From positions 16,492,001-16,556,000 of the forward strand of contig JBHGNT010000014.1 of assembly GCA_043228905.1 (NCBI GenBank): 64,000 nucleotides of DNA, written 5' to 3'. The notes beneath the pieces are model-generated. The model was not told the DNA's origin. It saw nothing but the letters and a program-made list of their open reading frames with translations, and made no database searches. Shown here piece by piece: positions 10,562-23,500 of this stretch (positions within the stretch are counted from its first letter, which is position 1; each line of letters starts with the position of its first letter). The DNA comes from Azolla caroliniana. Taxonomy: Eukaryota; Polypodiophyta. The position numbers and the translations under genes were made by a program.

Positions 10562-11880
10562 TTTTAATGCTTTGTTTATTGTTTACATAAAGTTAATTGA
10601 TCTAAAACTTGGTGACATATATGATTTAAGTTACTTACTGTTGGATCTTATATGTTTAAAGTTATCTATGCCATGTTGGGCATGGTAGGAAATGAAATGT
10701 ATTGTTGTTTACTTGGTGGCATATGATATAATATTATAACAAACTCCTAATAACATAGGTATGCATAATAGTTATGCATATGTCATATAACATAGTGCCC
10801 TTAACAAACTTCTAATGACATACTTATGGATATGTCATAACCATGTGATTAGGAGCTATGCAAACTCCCAATAACATAGTTATGCATATCTATTATAACA
10901 TAGTGCCCTTAACAAACTCCTAATGACATACTTATGCATATCTACTGAACATAGTGCCCTTAACAAACTCCTAATGAGATACTTATGCATATGTCTACTT
11001 ATGCATATGTCATTTATCACATAAGAATTTGTGAAATATATTAGCTTATGGGCCAAGCTTCTCATTATTTGGCTTTAGATGTGTAGGATTTGCATCTTGT
11101 TTCATGCAAAAGAAGGTCGAGGATGTAGCTTGAATGCAATGAAACCTGAAGTATTTGCACCTCTTCGGATACCCTTTACAAAAGGGTTGGATCAACACTT
11201 TAGGCAAGCTCCAGGGACAGGTGTGGACTTGTCATCGCTCCCAGAGTCGGACCTTGTGGACGACGGTCCAATGGAAATCTTTCCGCTCATCATAAGGACT
11301 GAGACAATGCCCAAAGGGCCCCCATCAGACATTTCACTGATATCAAGAGACGGAGAGCCCGTTGATTCTCCATTACCCAATTGGGTCAATGCACAAATGA
11401 CACATGCAGTATTAGAGAAAAAGGATGGGAATTACATTGTTAAAGTTGTCAAGCAAACCATATACGTAGAAGGGGTAAGGTATGAGCTCCAAGAGATATA
11501 TGGAATTGAGAATGTGAATGGATGTGCAGCCATGGATGGGACCGATGTTGGAAAGGAATGTGTGATATGCTTATCAGAACTTCGAGATACAACAGTACTT
11601 CCTTGTAGACACATGGTAATAATCATTTTTAGTATCGATTTGGCTCAATTCCCTCCACATTTCGGTTTCGTTATATTTTTTAGGTGAAATTTTTTGTACA
11701 TGTGAACAACCCCATCTTTTATTGCTTTTGTAGTGTATGTGTAGTGGATGTGCTAAAGTATTGAGGTTTCAATCAAATCGATGCCCCATTTGCCGAACCC
11801 CTGTCGAGAGGCTTTTGGAAATCAGAGTCTCTAAGAAGGATGAGAAGAATGACATTGTTAATGAAGCAAAAGGCTTGTAA
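9868..11880 (+). CDS. RING-type E3 ubiquitin ligase, LUL/LOG2-like, three exons
   Basis: Predicted membrane-associated ubiquitin ligase. Exons: 9868-10496, 11087-11615, 11734-11880; GT-AG introns; phases close (TG|G, then in frame); 434 residues. The start MGNAH offers Gly2 for N-myristoylation, as in the LUL family. Residues 10-170 are His/Pro/Asn-rich low complexity. [19 protein letters not shown] and FSFDAT, then CILFHAKEG and IYGIENVN, follow the conserved family middle domain (DAR2-like) that ends in YELQEIYGI. The C3HC4 RING runs from Cys368 (CVICLSEL) through LPCRHM, then [12 protein letters not shown], and ends [15 protein letters not shown]. Intron 2 splits the RING between H385 and the next zinc cysteines, so reading through it yields a broken RING. 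The Arabidopsis relative LOG2 acts with GDU1 in amino-acid export; that role is not shown here. Confidence 0.92.
10521..10558. repeat. CT microsatellite in RING-gene intron 1
   Basis: About 19 CT units lie just inside the 5' end of intron 1, some 25 bp after the donor site at 10497. They could act as a polypyrimidine tract but sit at the wrong end for the acceptor. Confidence 0.85.
10739..11012. repeat. Degenerate tandem repeat inside RING-gene intron 1
   Basis: Five degenerate units of about 50-65 bp begin near 10739, 10804, 10863, 10912 and 10963. Shared words are AACAAACT(C/T)CTAATGACAT, ACTTATGCATATGTC and ACATAGTGCCCTT. The array ends about 75 bp before the intron acceptor at 11085-11086. 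Confidence 0.7.
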
Positions 11881-13046
11881 CTATTCAAACAAATGCATTT
11901 GGAAGAAGAATCACTAAGTAATTCAAAATCGAAGCGAGGGTTTTGTTGTATTATGTAGTTTTCCAGAACAAATTCTCATGTAGCATATATAACTTGGAAC
12001 AAATTATAGAAAACCAAATATGTAATGGTAAACATGACTTTCAAGATACACCATGAAAATGGATATTCATGTAGAGGCACATATATCATCAGTAGAACTT
12101 ATGTATCTACGATGATGACTGGATTAAAGTATCTAGTATCTCTTCTGCTAGAATGGTGATTGATATTTCACAAACATTATGTAACAATAAAAACTCTTAA
12201 ACTTTGCGCCTCCAACATTTTGTCAAGACAGCCCAAATAAGGAAGAGCCTTGTAAGTAGATCAGATGATTCTTCAAAATCCAGTTCCTTCTTTAGCTAAT
12301 GCCCTTATGCTACCAAAGTTGGCTTGTTTTTTGTGCACAAAACCACCAACCTTCTACTAGAATTGATTTCTATAAGAGGATGGAAATGTTAGATATTGGT
12401 GATGAAACTTGATGTTCTAGAAATAAAAAGGCATACTTTTTATCGCGTTTGAAATGTTTAGGACTATAGCACATAGTGGTAATTGTAGAATGCTTTGCCT
12501 GAAATCATTTTGTACAATTTACAACAAATTCAACAATCAATATATAACCATGGCATTTGGAAAATTCTTCAAGGAATCTTATATATGAAATCTTCAGCAC
12601 ATAGCTCCTGAACTAGACAATTACTAATACAAAAACACTTGTTTTCTTATACACTTGAATTAGGATATTTCTAGGTTGCCCTTTCACTATTTCCTCTATT
12701 ACATACTCCTAATTATTCCACATAACCATTGTTGGGTGTTCCACATCAGACTTGAATAAATAAAAGGAATACTTTCATCAATTTGTAATAATTTAGACAT
12801 TTCACTTTTTAAATCATCGAGGATTACCACTAGTTAGGATGTGCACAATGTTTTCATGTTTGATGAGAGAGATGGAGTTAATGTATATTTCACAAAAGAT
12901 GAAGGGAGTATTGATATGATAGTTGTGTATATTAGAGCAAGTGAGTTGTTCCCCTTGCATATTGGTGCATCAACATGTCCCATTAAGTTAATTGCAATAA
13001 CTTTGAAGTGTTTGGTGCCTGCAATTAATATAATTATGCATAATTT

Positions 13047-13091
<45 letters not shown>

Positions 13092-14573
13092 GATTTCATT
13101 ATCGTCTTCAAAAGTCAAATGTCATATGAGACCAAAAATATATCATTGTCATATAGTAAATGTGAAAGGGAGTTGCGATTCTCAATGTTCAAGAACTTTG
13201 CTAATGAATATCGCAATGGAGGGTGCACACTGTGACTGTGAGAGAAGTTTGTCCAAGGATTGGGTTTGGTCGAAGATGCGTGGAAAGCATAAGTCGGATT
13301 TGATCAGAGGCAAAGAGAGAACTGTATCAAAGTGTGATTGATACACATATTTCCGAACCTTGTTTAGGGCAAAGTGTGCATAGTTTGATCTCGGAGATTC
13401 TTTGGGCTTCTATTGAGGCACGATGATCAGTTGTGGTATTTCCACTTTCAGAGTGAAATTTTTCTATTCACGTGACACAGAATAGAATGCGGCAAATGAA
13501 CATGGAGATCACGAGCGATCATTTGCTAGTACGAAACAAAGGCACATGGAACCAAAGGTAGCCATGGATAATAATAGGAGAAGAAGACCATAACACAATA
13601 TCGGAGTGGGTAGAAATAAGGAGAAATATAGGGGGGCATTTGAGAAAATAAGGAAAAGCCAAGGCTAGAAGAATAAATTATGAGAAAATCCAGTTGGAGT
13701 TACATTTGTATGTTGTATTTATTTACATAACTGAACAAATTAAATTCCATAAAGTTCTTGTAAAACAAAATAGAATTAATTACAAATTCCCCCTTTTTTC
13801 TTTTAAAAACTAAAAACTAAAAACCTAAAGTTTTTAACTGAATTCAAGATCGAATCTTTATTTATGTATTTATTTATTTCTAATCCAATTAAAATGTATT
13901 ATCCAAAAACAAAATGGAAACTGAGAAATTATATCTATTTTTTCTGTTTTTGAAACTGAGAAAAGGAAAAGAAATGAAACAAATTTAAATCTCAACAACT
14001 TCATACCTATAAATATATATACATATAGACTATTTTCTCAATACAATAATTTGGTTTATTTATTTATGTCATGAATTACGCAAAATTTTGGTTCTATTGG
14101 TTTGATTTTGCATTATTTTTATGTATTTATTTATTTCATATCTTATAGAATGCTGGTGTTTTTTAAAATAAATAAATAATTAATTAATTCTTTTCTGGCT
14201 TTTCAATGACCAAAATAACTATACATCTTCTTCTCCAAATATTATATATATATGTATGTATGTATGTATTGTGTGTGTGTGTATATATTAATAGATTCTC
14301 TTGAAATGACAAGCAATTTCAATAGGTAATTTTTAGTTATGTAATCTTCAGAGTTAATCTTACTGTTATGTGTAGAGTAATTATCTTAAATCTTTGCATT
14401 AATCTTAGTGTTATTTTGTAGTTGCTGATCATTAGTTAAAGAAATCCATTGCTTCATTTTGGATTGTGAAGGGAGAGAGAGAGAGAGTAATATAGAAAAC
14501 ATCTAAGGCCAAACTAAAAGAAAACAGAGCAACAAAAGGGAAAAAAGAAGAAGAAGAAGAAGAAGCCAGTGCC
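11881..14573. other. Intergenic, about 2.7 kb between RING gene and glycosyltransferase
   Basis: The first few hundred bases are probably the 3' UTR of the RING gene. No gene is recognised beyond it. A plus-strand open stretch at 12841-13092 (MHNVFMFDERDGVNVYF) runs into a GA microsatellite at about 13050-13088 and matches nothing known to me. From 13680 to 14300 the DNA is very AT-rich, with TTTA and TATG repeats. GA and GAA tracts at 14474-14562 precede the next ATG and are typical of a plant 5' leader. Confidence 0.5.
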
Positions 14574-15335
14574 ATGTCTCAACAACATCATTGTGTTAAG
14601 CCTCTGATCATTTCTATTAACTGTGGCTTCCTGCTACTTATCATCTTCTTGTTCCAATCTCAGCATGAAGAAGTCTATGGCTGGCACAAAATCCTGCCAG
14701 CATTAATCCCAGCTTGGTATAGTTACAACAATTCCAGTATCAATCTTCTTCAGCCTAATACTACTGACATTCAACCTAAAATGAATGGATCCATCCATAC
14801 AATCCCCCCTACTGTAATTAGGGTTTGGGAAACAAATACTAATATTTCAAATATGAGCTACTCCATACCTCAGGAGGTAAACATATGGTGTGCACACCAT
14901 TCTTGTTGGTGTCTCTTTTCATTCAACCATCAAAATGCTTTTATTCTTGAATGGTCATCTAATTTTGAGTTTGATATGAAATCTATGGATGGCTTGGATT
15001 GCAGCTGAGGAGTCTGAGAAGGTTGGAGGAGGGTTTAAGGAGTGCAAGGGTAGCTCTGCAAGCCATCAACAAGAAGAAGGAGAAGTCTAACAAGAAGATT
15101 AATGACAGCATTAGTAGCAGGACATTACATGAAGAAGAACAGAAACTGATGAACACAACACACTCACATGGGCATGATCCTCATCATTTCTATCCTCAGG
15201 GTCCCATTTACAAGAATGCTCCCCTGTTTCATGAGTAAGGATCTTCCCATTCACATACATACATACATACATACATACATACATACATACATACATACAT
15301 ACATACATACATACATACATACATACATACATACA

Positions 15336-15366
<31 letters not shown>

Positions 15367-15371
15367 GTACA

Positions 15372-15402
<31 letters not shown>

Positions 15403-15455
15403 GTACATACATACATACATACATACATACATACATACATACATACATACATACA

Positions 15456-15486
<31 letters not shown>

Positions 15487-16868
15487 GTACATACATACAT
15501 ACATACATACATACATACATACATACATACATTCATACATACACATGCATACAAAGTAATGAGCACTCTTTCATGTGCCTCTATCCCCCAAAAAACAATG
15601 TTTTCCAAAGGACTCTCAATCACTAACCAACCTTCTCTTACTTATACCCTCGGCTTATCATATTAAATGTTTTGGCATCGGTTTGTTTGCCTTGCTTTTG
15701 TGATCCTTCCATAGGAGCTACACTCAAATGGAGAAGAGATTCAAGATCTTTGTGTACCGGGAAGGAAAACAACCCCTTGTGCACGATGGGCCATGCAAAG
15801 ACATATATTCAACCGAGGGCCGCTTCATACATGCGCTTAAAGGGAGCAACCCATTTGTTACGACGGATCCATATAAAGCCCACATGTTTTTCTTTCCATT
15901 TAGTGTTTCGAAAATGGTTAGCTATCTCTACAAGCCAGGATCATTGGATATGAGCCCTTTGATACATTTTGTGAAAGACTATGTTGAGGTTATTGGTGGC
16001 AAGTATCCATTTTGGAATAGAAGTGAAGGTGCTGACCATTTCATGCTATCATGCCATGATTGGGTTAGTATACTTTTTTGCCACAACATCGATATTGGTC
16101 ACAACTACATTGTGTATGTTGTCGTAACTTAGTTTGCTTTACATATAATGTCTTGTTATTACTAATCATTGTCATCTTGATTAGGGTCCACATGTCTCGA
16201 GAGCACATCCACACCTTGAGAGGCATGCAATCCGGGTGCTATGCAATGCAAATAGTTCTGAGGGTTTCATACCACATAAAGACGCTAGCCTTCCTGAGAT
16301 CAACATGGTTGGAGGATATATACCAAAACATTTGGGAGGATTTCCAATGAAAGAGAGAACATATTTAGCTTTCTTTGCCGGCCAAGAACATGGTCCAGTT
16401 AGACCTACACTCTTCAAACACTGGGAAGGAAAAGATAGTGACATGAAGGTTTTCCACAGGTTGACACATGCCAATGTAAATGAATCATACGAGGGATTTA
16501 TGAAGAAAACTAGGTTTTGTCTTTGCCCTGGGGGGTTTGAAGTGAATAGCCCAAGGATTATTGAGGCGATTTACTACGATTGCATTCCGGTTATAATTGC
16601 GGATGGCTTTGTTTTGCCATTTAGTGATGTGTTGGATTGGGAGGCTTTCTCAATTCAAGTGAAGGAGAAAGATATACCAAGGCTTAAGGAAATACTATTA
16701 GATGTCCCTATGGTGAAATGTGAAGAATTGCAAGGTAGGATAAGGGAAGTGAAGAGACATTTCTTCTTTAATAAGCCACCCATGAGATATGACCTTTTCC
16801 ACATGATTTTGCATTCGGTGTGGCTTCGTAGGTTGAATATTCGCCTCAATTATGAACTATACAAGTAG
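14574..16868 (+). CDS. GT47 exostosin-family glycosyltransferase, four exons
   Basis: Predicted Golgi type II membrane glycosyltransferase of wall polysaccharide synthesis; substrate unknown. Exons: 14574-14876, 15005-15234, 15715-16063, 16185-16868; GT-AG introns; 521 residues in frame. Residues about 8-27 (VKPLIISINCGFLLLIIFLF) form one hydrophobic anchor. A Lys/Glu-rich, possibly coiled, stem follows (LRSLRRLEEGLRSARVALQA). The exostosin domain starts at exon 3: EKRFKIFVYREG, VHDGPCKDIYSTEGRF, then KAHMFFFPFSV, KYPFWNRSEGADHFMLSCHDW and, in exon 4, CNANSSEGF, FFAGQEHGPVRP, RFCLCPGGFEVNSPRIIEA, VLPFSDVLDWEAFSIQV and FHMILHSVWLRRLN. These match the At5g03795/At3g07620-type GT47 group. The DXD-like position is not obvious, as is usual for the family. 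Intron 2 is mostly ACAT repeat. It looks functional. Confidence 0.93.
15253..15542. repeat. Long ACAT microsatellite in GT47 intron 2
   Basis: About 290 bp of ACAT, roughly 72 units, broken only by ATGTAC variants at three places (near 15364, 15400 and 15484) and one TTCAT near 15531. It fills most of intron 2 and starts 18 bp after the exon 2 end. All six frames through it look open as IHTY or YVCM repeats; none is a gene. Confidence 0.97.
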
Positions 16869-19800
16869 TTTATTGCATGTGCAAAAGGAGGACCAAATTT
16901 AATCTTCTTAGCTTAAATATGAACTACATTTTTGTACATAAAAATATATCATTATATGATGATGTCACATGCATAATGGTACAAATTGGTGCTAAATGTT
17001 GTTCAAGTCACGCTTGATGATATTGAGAAGTTTTGTAATGGTAAATATTGTTAGCCAAATTAAACATTACTTATAAAGAGAATGAGAGTGCCATATGATA
17101 ACATAAAAAAGATATTAATATCCTTCTTTCCAATATCAAGTTAGATCTCATAACCAATCAAATGAAGATACTATAACTTGGTTGATCTTTCACACATGCA
17201 AATATTAGTGTTAATGAGTTGTCTTCTTTTGTGAAATAAAAATTCAGATTGTTGATATTTTTTTATCTCTTCTATCTCAATATATGATATCTTGAATATT
17301 GGAACTAGGGCAACAACTTCCTTCTTGTTTCTTTGTCATGCAAAACCATGTGTTTCTCTTTTGGTCAAAATCTACCTATAAAGTTTCTTGGGTGTTCGTT
17401 ATATAGATAGTAGACCCGTCTACCATCAACTATATTAAATGTGCATATCCTTCTTCTTTTAGAACCTTAAAGAGATTTCTAGTCAATTGTTCACTAACTT
17501 GATGAGCTAATGGAACTATATCTACTTGTTGAGAAGCTCATGAGCTTAAGTCCTAGTTCTCTACTTCCGTTGTGGTACAAAGTTATGCGAACAACATTTT
17601 GTATGTGATCAGGTAAGTGATGGAGATTGCTTCGATTAACATTTTTTGCTTAAAGTGGGACTTTTGGTGGCGTAAGGCCACAATTAGAAGTAGTCTCGAA
17701 GAGGAGGCAAACACGAGGAAATGCCATGGTGAAAGTTCAAGATAACTAAAATGTTATATTCCTACACCCTTGTCTTATCCACTCCAAAACCAAGTGATGG
17801 AGATTGCTTCAATTAACATCTTTTGCTTAAAGTGGGACTTTTGGTGGGGTAAGGCCACAATTAGAAGTAGTATCAAAGAGGAGGCAAACATGAGGAAATG
17901 CCATGGTGACAGTTCAAGATAATTAAAATGTTATATTCCGACAACATTGTCTTATCCACTCCAAAACCAATTGAACCATCCACTCCAAAACCAAGTGATG
18001 GAGATTGCTTCAAAATTAACATCTTTTGCTTAAAGTGGGACTTTTGGTGGGGTAAGGCCACAATTAGAAGTAGTCTCAAAGAGGAGGCAAACATGAAGAA
18101 ATGCCATGGTGAAAGTTCAAGATAACTAAAATATTATATTCCTACACCATTGTTTTATCCACTCCAAAACCAATTGAACCATCACCTCACCTACTCGAAA
18201 AGGAAAGCTCTCAACAACACGGAGAAGACCTCTTGCTAAATACAAACCAGTCCCATTAGACACTAAGTTGAATCCTAAGGACCCATCATAGCAATTTTAT
18301 GCCACACTATGCATATGCACTCAATAGTTGCCATACTGATACTAAGTCAGCAACAAACTAGTATTTTGTCTTCTATCATTAGTCACATGCTAGCCAAATA
18401 TCTAGGTCACGCTAAATACTAACCAATCCCATCTCACATTAGGAGTTGTACCCCAAGGACCCATTATAACAACTTTATGCCAAGCTATGCACTCATTAGT
18501 GGCTTAGTGATACAAGGTCAACAACAAACTAGTGCCTTGCTACCATGGCAAATCTTGTATCATCAGTAAGATGGCACCCAAATATCTATAGGTTAAGGGA
18601 TGCCCATGACTACATTCAATGTTTCAAGAAAGTCCTTTTTTCTTATGAGCCCATTCCTAACACTTACCCTTCACAACCATGTTGGAAAATAGTTATGTAC
18701 CATCCCTAAAGTGGTATTAGCAAACTTTAACAAAGAAAGAGGATTTTCTAAAATAATATCTCAGGACCCTGTTAACTAGTTTTTCTCCTTATGCCAAGAG
18801 CAACCCAAAAGGTTTGCATGTGATCTAGAAAGAACCATCATCTTGACCATGGGAGTGTTAAGTTCACTTTGTTAAATATAATCCAACCAAGCAAAACATA
18901 TTGATGGGCAGCAACCCTGCCAAAGTGGTTGGCTCCGAGGAAATGCCAATCTTTGTAACCATATCTTTCCATTTATCGTGTAGTTCAAAGAAATGAAGAA
19001 ACACATCATCAAAGAAGATGTCAATTCTGAAATATAAAGCATGGCTTCTCGTTTTGTTAATTAGCTGTTAAGGAGCATGATATGGTGGTTTACAAAAGTA
19101 TCACAGAATTCACAACATGATTCTCCACTTCTTGACTTCAATAAAGAACATAACATTGTCAACAAGAAAAATGGGCATATTTATGATCTTCAAGAGCATA
19201 CAATAATGAAAATGAGGTTCCGAATGGCTACATCCTAAACATACCTTGTAATCCCATCGTTTCATTACATGCATACCTCATATGCTCCTTTCACAACAAG
19301 ACATTTAATGATCATAGAAACCATAGCCTATATGCAGTTTTGAGGTTGTGAGTGGCTCCTTCCACAACATAACTATGAACCCTATCTTTTAGCTATCAAG
19401 ACAATTCATTATACCATTGAGATCTTCTTTCTTATGAAAAACCTTGTCTGAGATGTACTGCATTTCAACATCTATCACTCCTTCACCAATCAACCTCACT
19501 TTCTCTCATAAATCAACCACCTCCATTGCGCTTGCTCAACCTCTATAGTTTTTTTATGGTTAGAAATAAAACTGCATCAAAAATCCAATTAGGACAAATA
19601 ACCTAACAGAAAGCAACTATGTCATTTGTTGCTAACAAATGTCCAATCAACAAAAACCAAATGTTTCACTCCCAACTAAGGGCTAAATAGCTGAAGTGGA
19701 TGTACACTAACATATATTTTTCTCTTCACTTACCAATGTGGATCAGTAAACTTATAAGATGTGCATACAACAAAAGATCACATTTATAACTAACAAACAT

Positions 19801-20590
19801 AAATCCTAGTCGGGCTTTAAATTCACATTGCAAATGAACCAAATATCCAATAAGATCAATTTATGGCTTCAGAGCGCAAGCCAACTCTTAATAGGATGAT
19901 GTTCCTATCTCCAGAAAGATTGGTCATAAGATTATGGTGTAGAATGACATGACAACATAAAGATGTTATATCCAGCATTCACTCATCCATTTCGTGACAT
20001 TAAGGGCATATATATGAGTGAAATGATCCAACTCTACTAGATTCACAACTTTCAGAACCTATACAAGCATGTTACTTCGACATGCTTAGATTCAACATAA
20101 GAGAAAATTATGATACCACATCCTTGCATTGTAATACATACACCAGTGAGAAAGCCGATACACAACAGTGGAGTTTAAATGAATGCACCATAGTCCACCC
20201 ATGATCTATGTGCACATTGCATACAAAGTGAAAATGAGGTGACTCGAGCTTAAAGCGATCTACAGATCAAAGCTCAAAGTCAAACCCAAGCTCAAAGCTA
20301 TACATACTTTTAGTGCTCCAAAAACTCCACTCCTTTTGGCGGGCAATGATTTTCTTCTGCAACCTTAGATTGCGAACTGTCCTTGGTGATTGCGTAAGAA
20401 TTTTTCTCAAGCTCAGCAAAAGCCTCTGTATTATTCCCCCCTGATGACACGAATTCATTTTTTCAGACTTGCTTTTCAAAAAACAAAAACACACCATTGT
20501 AAATGATATTGAGATTCCTTTTTATATTTTTTCGAAAGGCATATAAAATGAAGAATCTGGAAGGTTTTGAGTTTTTGAATACCATTGAAA
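16869..20590. other. Intergenic, 3.7 kb; one three-copy repeat, no gene recognised
   Basis: The start is probably the 3' UTR of the glycosyltransferase. Apart from the tandem repeat at 17615-18190, the sequence is moderately AT-rich, broken by stops on both strands, and matched no family I know. About 20300-20590 is probably the 3' UTR of cullin-3, whose stop codon is at 20591-20593 on the minus strand. An open stretch at 20267-20497 (minus) sits inside that UTR. Confidence 0.5.
17615..18190. repeat. Three-copy tandem repeat, 177- and 201-bp units
   Basis: Copies start at 17615, 17792 and 17993 with AAGTGATGGAGATTGCTTC. Shared words include AAGTGGGACTTTTGGTGG, AGGCCACAATTAGAAGTAGT and GAGGAGGCAAACATGA. 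Copy two is followed by an extra 24 bp in which the CCACTCCAAAACCAA segment itself is duplicated. Several substitutions distinguish the copies, so the array is not very recent. Confidence 0.85.
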
Positions 20591-23500
20591 CTAGGCAAGG
20601 TATCGATAAAGCTTCCTGTCACTCTTATCTCTCTCCAGAAACTCGCGCTCAATCAGTGACTCAATTCGCTTCTTTATAACAGCAGGGTTTGGGAGAAAAC
20701 GAGCTTGTAGTTGTTTTGTAACCTCACTAACAATGTTGTTGTGATCAAGAACTCTTCTAGACTTCATGATCCTTACAATGGCGGCCTCAATCTGAGGTTT
20801 TCTATCTTCTTCAACCTTTTGCCTCGTCTCTTGTTTCTCAGGTTCACTTTCCTTCTGTGCCACAACGGTTCCTATCTTCACCTTGAAGAATTTACTACTA
20901 AACTTGTCATTGAAAATGAACATGTCATCTTCACTTATGTCTTTGCTCATTGGCTCCTTTCGAAGCACATTTTTTCCTTTAACGCATGCTAAAGACTGAA
21001 GACATCTTTTCAAATCTTGAGATGGTATATTTGTTTGTTGTTCAATCTCCTTGTAAGTCATGCTATCTTCATTATTAAATAGCATGAGGGTACACATTTG
21101 GTACGTTGAAACATGCAGTTCATGCTTTTGCCCTTTACCAAAGACTGCTTTTAGATCAGCTGTGCCCATGTTAGTTTGCCAAGTAAGTCTTCTACCAGTG
21201 TGTGTGGAAAGATAGTAAGTCTTGAATTTATCACATATTGTCAATATTTCTGCAGGCAAGTTGCAACTAGCTCCTCCTTGGGTAGGCCAAGAACCAGTGG
21301 TGAGAACTTGCACTGATAAAGCAGGATTTTCACCACTCTCAGTGGCTGATATAAAAGCATTAAAACCTTGCATAGTATCTTTTGAAGTTTTCATATCTGT
21401 GAACATGCCTTCCAATTTGGAAGTAAATTGGTATCCACATTCCGTCTTTAACTTCACTATCAAGCTTCTTTCAGCATCATCTGAGACACTTTTGCCTGGT
21501 AAGAGGCGTTTCGCAAGATGTTGTTTGTAGTATTTCTCAAAAACATCCTTTTCTTGCAAGTACCTAAATAGCATCATAACTTTGTCCAATATGCTCTCAA
21601 TATCTTCCTCACTAACACCTTTCAATCCTTTCCTCAACTTATCATCAACAAACAGGGATATAAATTCTGGTGATCTAGGATTGAGATTGATGAAGTACTC
21701 AAATGAAGAGTTCAGAGCATTCTGAAAAGTTTTGTCATTGTTGAATGAAGTTGTGATAATTTTATCATACTTATCTTTCTCATCCAAAAGACGCTGGACA
21801 AACTCAACTGGATCTTTGAGCCTCTCTGGATCCGTCACAAGTTGTCTACCAGTCTCTCGAAGATGGTCATTCATTACATCTCTTACAAGACCTAATCCAT
21901 TAGAAACACGCTTGAAAAGACTATACATCCGTCCAAGATCTTCATATCTATCATCACTCAGCATGAACACAAGTCCTGAATTTTCCATATCCACTAGTCG
22001 GTCCACGTGATTTGCAATCATTTCCTTCTCCACAACAGTGGTAATTTTCACCTCTGACTTAGCATCAAGGTAATGTGACACTCTTTCTATTTCCTCATAC
22101 AGCCTTCTTTCAGCCTTCTTCAAGTAATCGCCACAATCGCATGACTCTATGTACTCTTGGGATTCCAACTTGTAGAAAGCTGATGCAGCATCAAGGAATG
22201 GTTTCTCAAAATCTTCTTGGTAGACATAAGAACCGAGATCCATTAGCATCTTTAGAACATTGCGCATAAGTCCCCTATTGATAACATCACCTGTTCTCTC
22301 TCGATGAACGAGATCTAAAAGAGTATCGAGAAGCCGTGGTTTGATCTTAGCAGACCTTATCACATTATCTCTCCACAAATTCAACCCAAGCTCATGTACT
22401 GGGGTCTTCTGACAAGTTGTTACATAGGTCCGGTCCATATACATCAAGATGTCTCTTATCATCTGAAGAGCCTTGTTATGTTCCAGCCAATTCCGATTCA
22501 ATTCCTCAAGAAAAAGCCCACCCTGAGCAGACTCGATGGATCTCGCCATTTCTTTAAGGTGTTGGCTCATAGTATTCACCAAACCGGCATAGAGCTTCTC
22601 TCCAAACTTATGAAGCACCATGTTATATGCATTCCTGAAGAACAATAGCATAATAATAAAACCAGGTTACATGCATTCATCAACGGTTTATAACATAATG
22701 AGGAAATATGTCATACGTCTTCCTAAACAGTACTACAGTGAAGAACCATGTAAACTGCATTCATGGCCAAGAACTTATTAAGAATTTATGGTATATCCAT
22801 TCTTGAATAACAGCAACATAAACAGGAGCCGTGATGTAACCATTCCTAAAGAACAATAATATATGTTCCTCAATAAAAATAGCATAATGTCGGACAATTG
22901 TATTTTATTACTGAACAACAACCTCATCAAGAACCATGTTGCAATCCTCAACAACAATCACATAATAAAACACTCATATTATATAGGCATTGCTAAACAG
23001 CAATGACATAATATTATATGCAAATTTACACAGAACTATGTCACATGCAGTCCAGGACAATAATAGCAATTGAGAAGGAACCATATTTTATACAATAATA
23101 TAGTAAAACACATGTAATGTCTAATAATATAGTGAGAAACCATGGTATAAGCATTCAACTATGCTGATATAAATTCCCAGCTTCAGCATATGCTCTGGAA
23201 TGATTGACCTTGCTTTACATGGCAAATGGCCACATCTCTATGAGTGGACAAGTAACAAGATAATATTACATTAAAAACCATCCTATACACATCTTGAAAA
23301 GCCATGTTCTATCAATATGCAATCTTGAGCAAAAACAATGTGGTGAAGACAGTGGTATATGCAATAGCATAGTGATGAACTATGTTAGATGCAATTCTGA
23401 ACAACAATTGCATAGTGAACCCGCAATCTTGAGCAAAAATAATGTGGTGAAGAACATTGGTATATGCAATAGCATAGTGAAGAACTATGTTAGATGCAAT

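Noticed and set aside
12841-13092. 83-codon plus-strand frame as a gene
   Set aside because: It ends in a GA microsatellite and resembles nothing known to me; insufficient support.
15111-15626. Long open frames on both strands (IHTY and YVCM repeats)
   Set aside because: They are translations of the ACAT microsatellite in the glycosyltransferase intron. All frames are open because the repeat lacks stop codons; there is no coding signal.
20711-22648. Plus-strand open frames over cullin-3
   Set aside because: Shadows of the minus-strand cullin exon; no family similarity, while the minus frame is a full cullin.
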